From positions 806,001-870,000 of the forward strand of contig CADCXA010000029.1 of assembly GCA_902806565.1 (NCBI GenBank): 64,000 bases of DNA, in the 5' to 3' direction. The DNA comes from Hypoxylon rubiginosum. Taxonomy: Eukaryota; Ascomycota; Sordariomycetes; Xylariales; Hypoxylaceae. The notes beneath the pieces are model-generated. The model saw only the letters and a list, made by a program, of their open reading frames with translations. It did no database searches and was not told the origin of the DNA. Positions 59,053 to 64,000 of the stretch are shown piece by piece. Every line of letters starts with the position of its first letter. Positions within the stretch are counted from its first letter, which is position 1. A program made the position numbers and the translations under genes.

Positions 59053-60938
59053 TGTCGATGTGTAGTGCAACACAAAAGCGTAACAAAAAGAAAAACGCGA
59101 GAAAGCATCCAGAAAGGCAACTTAGAAGGACATGTAAATAAATATTGAATCACGCGGGCGAGTCCAGGGCAACAAGAGTTGCTTGTTGTGTTTTACTGTG
59201 GGTCAGTTGGTTCCTTAGGTGAAAAGAGGGTGAACGGCGACGACGCCAATGCGCGAGGATAACGCACTGAAAATTCGTGTAAATACCTAAGGATGTGTTA
59301 GGTACACATTAGAGCACATAGCAAGTAAGAGTGCAAGACGAGAGAAGGAATATAGGGTCTAGGTACACAGTGTTGCCCCGTTACCCCGTTGCTGTCTGAC
59401 ATCTCGCTGCTCAATGAAATTTGCAACCACAGATAAATAGTATCTGCTTAGTGCAGTCAATATATTCTATATAAATCTTGGACAGAGGACCTTATAGCAA
59501 TATGTTACTAATTGCATTCTCCCGATACTGATTTTCAACACATCATACTTGAGTCTAAGACATATCTGCTACACTGCCAGTAAGACGGCGAAATGGTTTA
59601 ATACACTTATATTATACAGCCATAAAGTTCTTAAAAATAGTGCCCTTAATATACTTCTAACTTGATGTGCTGTGTCATTGCGAGCCAGCAAATCTTCCCA
59701 TACCTTCCACCCCCTTTTACTTTACGCATGTCGAACCCGTTCACCATGAAGCACTTTGAGTAGGTATTCAATGCCTTATTACTACATGCTTCACGTGGTA
59801 AATCTATGCCACGAACGAAATACGAAGACGATGCGGGCTTCATTTTCCAGCATGGATTTTCTCTGCTGCCGCGGCTGGAATTATAGCTGCTAATTCTCAT
59901 ATATCAAAGGACATGCAGGTAGCACATACCGAAGCACGCGCATCATCTTCGCCTGGGATGTCTTGCCCTTCTATTAAGGATAGACTAGTAGTGATATGGA
60001 CTCGCTAGCTCACATCATCGCAAGACTGGCGAACAGTATCTTTTCTCAACAATTTCTCGGCGACTCTGTGAGGACTTATCATAGCCCTGGACATATGCCT
60101 GAACGGAAGGATCTGGTTTGACTTCGCCGGTTTTTGGTAGCCGTGACCTTCGTATATACCCCATTGTAACTTCTACCGTGTCTAGCGTTGAGCTGGGACT
60201 TAAGGTAAGGTATGCATTATATATGCTGGATGATCCATAGTGGAACCAGTTTCCTTCAAAGATTACTCGATTCGATATTTTAGGTCAGATCTGCGCCGCA
60301 TGTCTATCGGAACCTCCGCCAATTAACGCTCAAGGAAGACCGTACCTCCTTATTCGGTTCCTCACAATCACCAGTCACAGCCGGTCCAAGCCGCCACGAA
60401 CCCGAGACGTACATCGGTCGACCCATATGTTTTGCTAGCGTCGGAAGTAGCATTGGATATCTTACGGCGCAGCTGATTTCTGGGTTCGATGCGGCGTGGG
60501 CAGCCGTGGGATACCTCGCTGACGGGGTATAGTAGGCTAGACCTGACTCGGGATTGGTGGATCCCGCTATCTGTCGAGAGCTGCAGGTGGACCAAAGATG
60601 ATCCTAGAGTTGTCACTTGCTCCTCCGTTGACTGATTGGGCGCGATGGGGAGTAGTTTGCGGGGAAAGAGACGAATCTGGCCGAAGACCATCAAGGCGCC
60701 GCCCACGGAAGTAGATGCGATATGGAATCTAAAATTGGAATGACCCGAACGGCGGCCGCATATACATATTATTAAGCCGACATGCTTTATAACACGTCAT
60801 TACAACTTTGATTGCTAATCAATTTAACATCGATATAAGATCCGTTGCGAACATCTCTCCTGAATTGCGGTGACATCGAATCATTAGTGTTGAATGACAG
60901 CAAGACTTCGGCAAGTTGCGACACATTTCCCATCCAAG
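59053..60938. other. 1.9-kb gene-poor stretch
   Basis: Between the divergent GTPase and Ure2-like GST genes. Open frames at 59646-59900 and 60368-60706 (minus strand) have no motif, no plausible intron partners and odd composition. Part will be 5' regulatory sequence of both genes. I see no RNA gene. Confidence 0.4.
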
Positions 60939-61940
60939 ATGTCCGATATCCATCTGTACACCGCGCAGACGCCCAACGGCGTCAAGATCTCCATCCTGCT
61001 TGAGGAGCTAGGTCTGCCTTACAAGGTATGTATGCTGATGCCATCACTGCGCTCAAAGATATAGGTCAAGGTGCAGGGTTGACGAACCTGATGGCTGACT
61101 GATGAATAGGTGACTAATATCCAAATCAGCAAGAACACCCAGAAAGAGCCCTGGTTCTTGGAGATCAACCCCAACGGCCGTATCCCGGCCATCACAGACA
61201 CTTTCACTGATGGCAAGCCCATTAGAATCTTCGAGAGTGGTTCTATCATGCAATACCTGACTGATAGATATGACACCGAGCACAAGGTCTCCTATCCATT
61301 TGGGTCGAGGGAGTACTATGAAGTGAACAACTGGGTGGGTAATCTCTAACTCGATACACATTCCTTATATGAAAACTTATTGCTCACCGATTTAGCTTAT
61401 GTGGCAAATGGGCGGCCTTGGTCCGATGCAAGGACAGCTCAACCACTTCAATCGTACGTTACTTGCCTAGATACCCCACTGCCAGGTAGATGTTAATATG
61501 AGTAGGGTATGCCCCGGAGAAGATTGAATACGGTATCAACCGCTACAAAAACGAGACGCGCCGTCTTTATCGAACGATGGAGACGCAACTGAAGTCGTCG
61601 ACATCCGGCTATCTAGTCGGCGACAGATGTACGAGTGCTGATATTTCCAGCTGGGGATGGGTCGCGTCAGCTAGTATGTCTTTCGCCGTATGCTTGACTA
61701 TGGAAGATGACGTTAACTGATTTTTCGTAAGAATGGGCCGGAGTTGACATGGCTGAGTTTCCGGTGCTTGACCAGTGGGTGAAGCGAATGCTTGAGCGTC
61801 CCGGAGTCGAGAAGGGCCGCCACGTGCCATCGAAGCACAACTATGAGGATATCCAGAAACTTAGTGAAGAGGAGTTGGACGCGAGGGCTGCCGGGCCTAG
61901 AAAATGGATCCAGGACTCGATGAAGGAGGAGGCGAAGTAG
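60939..61940 (+). CDS. Ure2-like glutathione S-transferase
   Basis: Five exons, 60939-61025, 61110-61334, 61396-61453, 61506-61673 and 61732-61940; joins keep frame; 248 residues. The N-terminal thioredoxin domain is HLYTAQTPNGVKISILLEEL, then NPNGRIPAITD and FESGSIMQYLTDRYD (glutathione site). The C-terminal helical domain has NNWLMWQMGGLGPMQGQ, GYLVGDRCTSADISSWGW and FPVLDQWVKRMLERPGV. These are standard for the yeast Ure2p/fungal GstA-like class, which conjugates or reduces electrophiles with glutathione. It is 11 kb from the ETP-type cluster and not like the GliG class, so it is probably a housekeeping detoxification enzyme. Confidence 0.9.
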
Positions 61941-62840
61941 TGGCTTCAGCCTGCAATATCGATCAATCGTGGTTTTGCTGTATATGGTGTATACCCAAAG
62001 TTTGATACAGAAACGTTTACTATATGTTCTCCATTAACTAATGCTGTATGCTCTTGCTTCAGGAGTACCAAGACGGCCAAAGTTTTGAGGACCACAAGCA
62101 CCGCAGCAATTATGAGCACATCAATCGACGACAATTGTTTGCACACCTACCCCGGCCTCAACTGCTGCCTCTCTCGTGGTATTGAGATCGTAGAATATAG
62201 GTATCACAGCGCTTTAATGTATGAATCTCTTATATGCGCCAGGATATCTCAGGTCTCGTACATCTATGCCTCCAATAAAACAGGCAGCGGATTGGTGACG
62301 GTCATAGTCATCGATGAAGCGGTTGGGTCTTATCAGGTGAAGGCGACATCGAGCGGCTTGGTAATATGTCTACAGTGTGAGGTCGTAGCTCTGTAATAGA
62401 ACTCCGTGACATTATCTCGAAAGAAGACCTTGAATCTCTTGTGTGGGATCTATCATTAAGACAGCCGATATTAAGAGACGTACGCGTCCTCGACGTGTCT
62501 TGAGGTACCTAAAGTGAAGTGCAACGTGGTTTTCATCTTTAGAGCTGCATAATATGCAAATGCAAGAGATGTGGGTCTGCACGATGCGCATAAGCGGGAG
62601 GCACCTTAGGTAATACCCGGTACCTAACCCGTGCTGCCTGGCTGCCCAGGCTGCCTTAGTCAAAGGCTCTTTTGACTAAGGCTTTTCTCCTTTACTCCAC
62701 TTGTTCCAGACAAGACTTAGCGCAGCGCCAGAAAAGTCGCCTCAATTTATTCTACCCAACACCTTTTCAACATCAACCTTTTCTCCTTTCAACGAATCCT
62801 CATAGTTCCACGTCCTCCCGCAGCGCGCGAACTTGTCAAC
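61941..62840. other. Intergenic upstream of BBP
   Basis: About 900 bp. Short frames such as 62085-62396 show no features. TACCTAGGTA-like elements occur as GAGGTACCTAAAG (about 62503) and CCTTAGGTAATACCCGGTACC (about 62606). A pyrimidine-rich stretch (62750-62835) precedes the BBP start, as often seen in promoters of fungal housekeeping genes. Confidence 0.45.
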
Positions 62841-64000
62841 ATGTCTTGGAGAAGTCAAGGTATCACGGGGTCTAATAATATCCCTCTCGGCAAAAGTCGA
62901 CGATTCGGAGGCGAACCTGAAGATGCGCCCATCACCCGCGACAATGGCAGTGATGGATTTAGTGCATCCAACGGTGATCGTGATCGCGATCGCGACCTGA
63001 AGCGCGGTCGCAGCCCTGAGCCCCGTAAGTTGTCATCTTTCGAGCTTATCTCTCCTGAAGAAAATACTGATTGCAATGATCCCAGGTACCGATGCCGACG
63101 GAACCCGACGCCGAAAGAAGAGAAACCGATGGGGCGAAGCCTCTGAGAATAAAGCTGCTGGACTTATGGGCCTTCCGACTGCTATTCTCGCCAACATGAC
63201 AAGTGAACAGCTAGAAGCCTACACTCTACATTTGAGAATCGAGGAGATTAGCCAGAAGCTTCGCATCAATGATGTCGTTCCCGCCGATGGTGACAGGTAA
63301 GCATTTCGCCATTCAGCTCATCGCGATTTTGATCAATCAGACTAACATATTTGGCGCAGATCTCCTTCGCCTCCACCGCAGTATGACAACCATGGTCGCC
63401 GTGTTAACACTAGAGAATACCGATACCGCAAGCGCCTCGAGGACGAGAGACACAAGTTGGTGGAGAAGGCTATGAAGACGATCCCTAACTATCACCCTCC
63501 CCAGGATTATCGCCGGCCCACCAAGACCCAGGAGAAGGTCTACGTGCCGGTCAATGACTATCCAGAGATTAACTTCAGTGAGATTACTAACCCTCTGACC
63601 TTTCTAACCACGTTTCTTGCCCCTTCTTGTTCGAGATGTTACCAGGAATGCCGTCGTATCTCGATGGATGATTTGCCAAATCCTGGCCTCATCCAAACTC
63701 ACCCATGCTTCTAACCTTAACCTTCCTTGTTACATGTACTAACACTTAGGGTCTCTTACTAAAGTTGGTCTACTCATCGGCCCTCGTGGCAATACATTGA
63801 AGAAGATGGAAACAGAGTCAGGTGCCAAGATAGCTATTCGCGGAAAAGGATCCGTGAAAGAAGGCAAGGGCCGGTCCGATGCTGCCCACGCCAGTAACCA
63901 GGAGGAAGATCTCCACTGTTTGATCATGGCAGACACCGAGGAGAAGGTCAATAAGGCCAAGAAACTCATTCACAATGTCATTGAGACCGTAAGTGTTTCC
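62841..64000 (+). CDS. BBP: Branchpoint-bridging protein (splicing factor BBP/SF1), 5' part
   Basis: Visible exons 62841-63024, 63086-63296, 63360-63577 and 63765-63988; a GTAAGT donor at 63989 continues out of the window. The N-terminal Arg/Asp-rich stretch is followed by [12 protein letters not shown] (the U2AF65 ligand-type motif), the helix-hairpin region ([22 protein letters not shown]), [17 protein letters not shown] and the KH-QUA2 start [20 protein letters not shown] with the GPRG loop that binds the branch-site RNA. Function: binds UACUAAC in the intron and bridges to the 3' splice site in the commitment complex, in the nucleus. Zinc knuckles would lie downstream of the window. Its own third intron carries an exact TACTAAC (63737-63743) and two in-frame acceptors. 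Confidence 0.93.

Noticed and set aside
59646..59900. 84-codon minus-strand frame
   Set aside because: Starts with ATG but has no recognisable feature or neighbours that suggest a gene.
60368..60706. 112-codon minus-strand frame
   Set aside because: No motif; composition like the intergenic surroundings.
60939..61940. Ure2-like GST considered as a cluster member
   Set aside because: It is 11 kb beyond the cluster with unrelated genes between, and belongs to a different GST class from the GliG-type gene.
62085..62396. 103-codon frame upstream of BBP
   Set aside because: No domain, no splice partners, lies in promoter-like sequence.

Overview
The window is nuclear DNA of a filamentous ascomycete (Pezizomycotina, most likely a Sordariomycete; the class is an inference). 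The evidence is genes split by short 48-90 bp introns with CTAAC/CTGAC-type branch sites, a class III chitinase with a fungal cellulose-binding module, a DUF6594 protein, the splicing factor BBP, and a 24-kb block of extreme A+T content that looks like transposon DNA eroded by repeat-induced point mutation (RIP).

Layout. 1-2.6 kb: 3' part of a kinase-like gene fused to a tandem repeat domain with an OTU/cysteine-protease-like Cys and His. 3.1 kb: a small cysteine-rich ORF. 3.8-4.9 kb: a GliT-type dithiol oxidase. 5.0-28.95 kb: gene-free RIP-type block with direct repeats, minisatellites and one GC-rich island carrying a G-quadruplex motif. 29.5-50.1 kb: a secondary-metabolite cluster of ten genes: O-methyltransferase, P450, HMT1-type ABC transporter, PLP C-S lyase/aminotransferase, MFS transporter, CmcJ/AsaB-type oxygenase, gamma-glutamylcyclotransferase, NRPS, N-methyltransferase and glutathione S-transferase. 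50.7-64 kb: flanking genes (two-TM protein, peroxisomal enoyl-CoA hydratase/isomerase, DUF6594 protein, GH18-CBM1 chitinase, Rho-like GTPase, Ure2-like GST, BBP).

How the genes fit together. GST + gamma-glutamylcyclotransferase + PLP C-S lyase + dithiol oxidase + NRPS + P450 + methyltransferases is the diagnostic set of epipolythiodioxopiperazine (ETP; gliotoxin/sirodesmin type) pathways. By family knowledge the NRPS makes a diketopiperazine, the P450 oxidises its alpha-carbons, the GST adds glutathione, the glutamyl residue is trimmed off, the PLP enzyme cleaves C-S, and the GliT-type enzyme closes the disulfide and gives self-protection. Two exact copies of the ETP regulator palindrome TCGG-N3-CCGA lie in cluster promoters. 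The cluster is unusual: the NRPS reads T-C-A-T-C with no first adenylation domain and no C-terminal carrier domain; no GliJ-type dipeptidase and no Zn2Cys6 regulator are visible; the GliT-type gene lies on the far side of the 24-kb AT block; and an HMT1-type half-ABC transporter and a CmcJ-type oxygenase are added. Splice models were made by hand from reading frame, GT/AG and branch sites.
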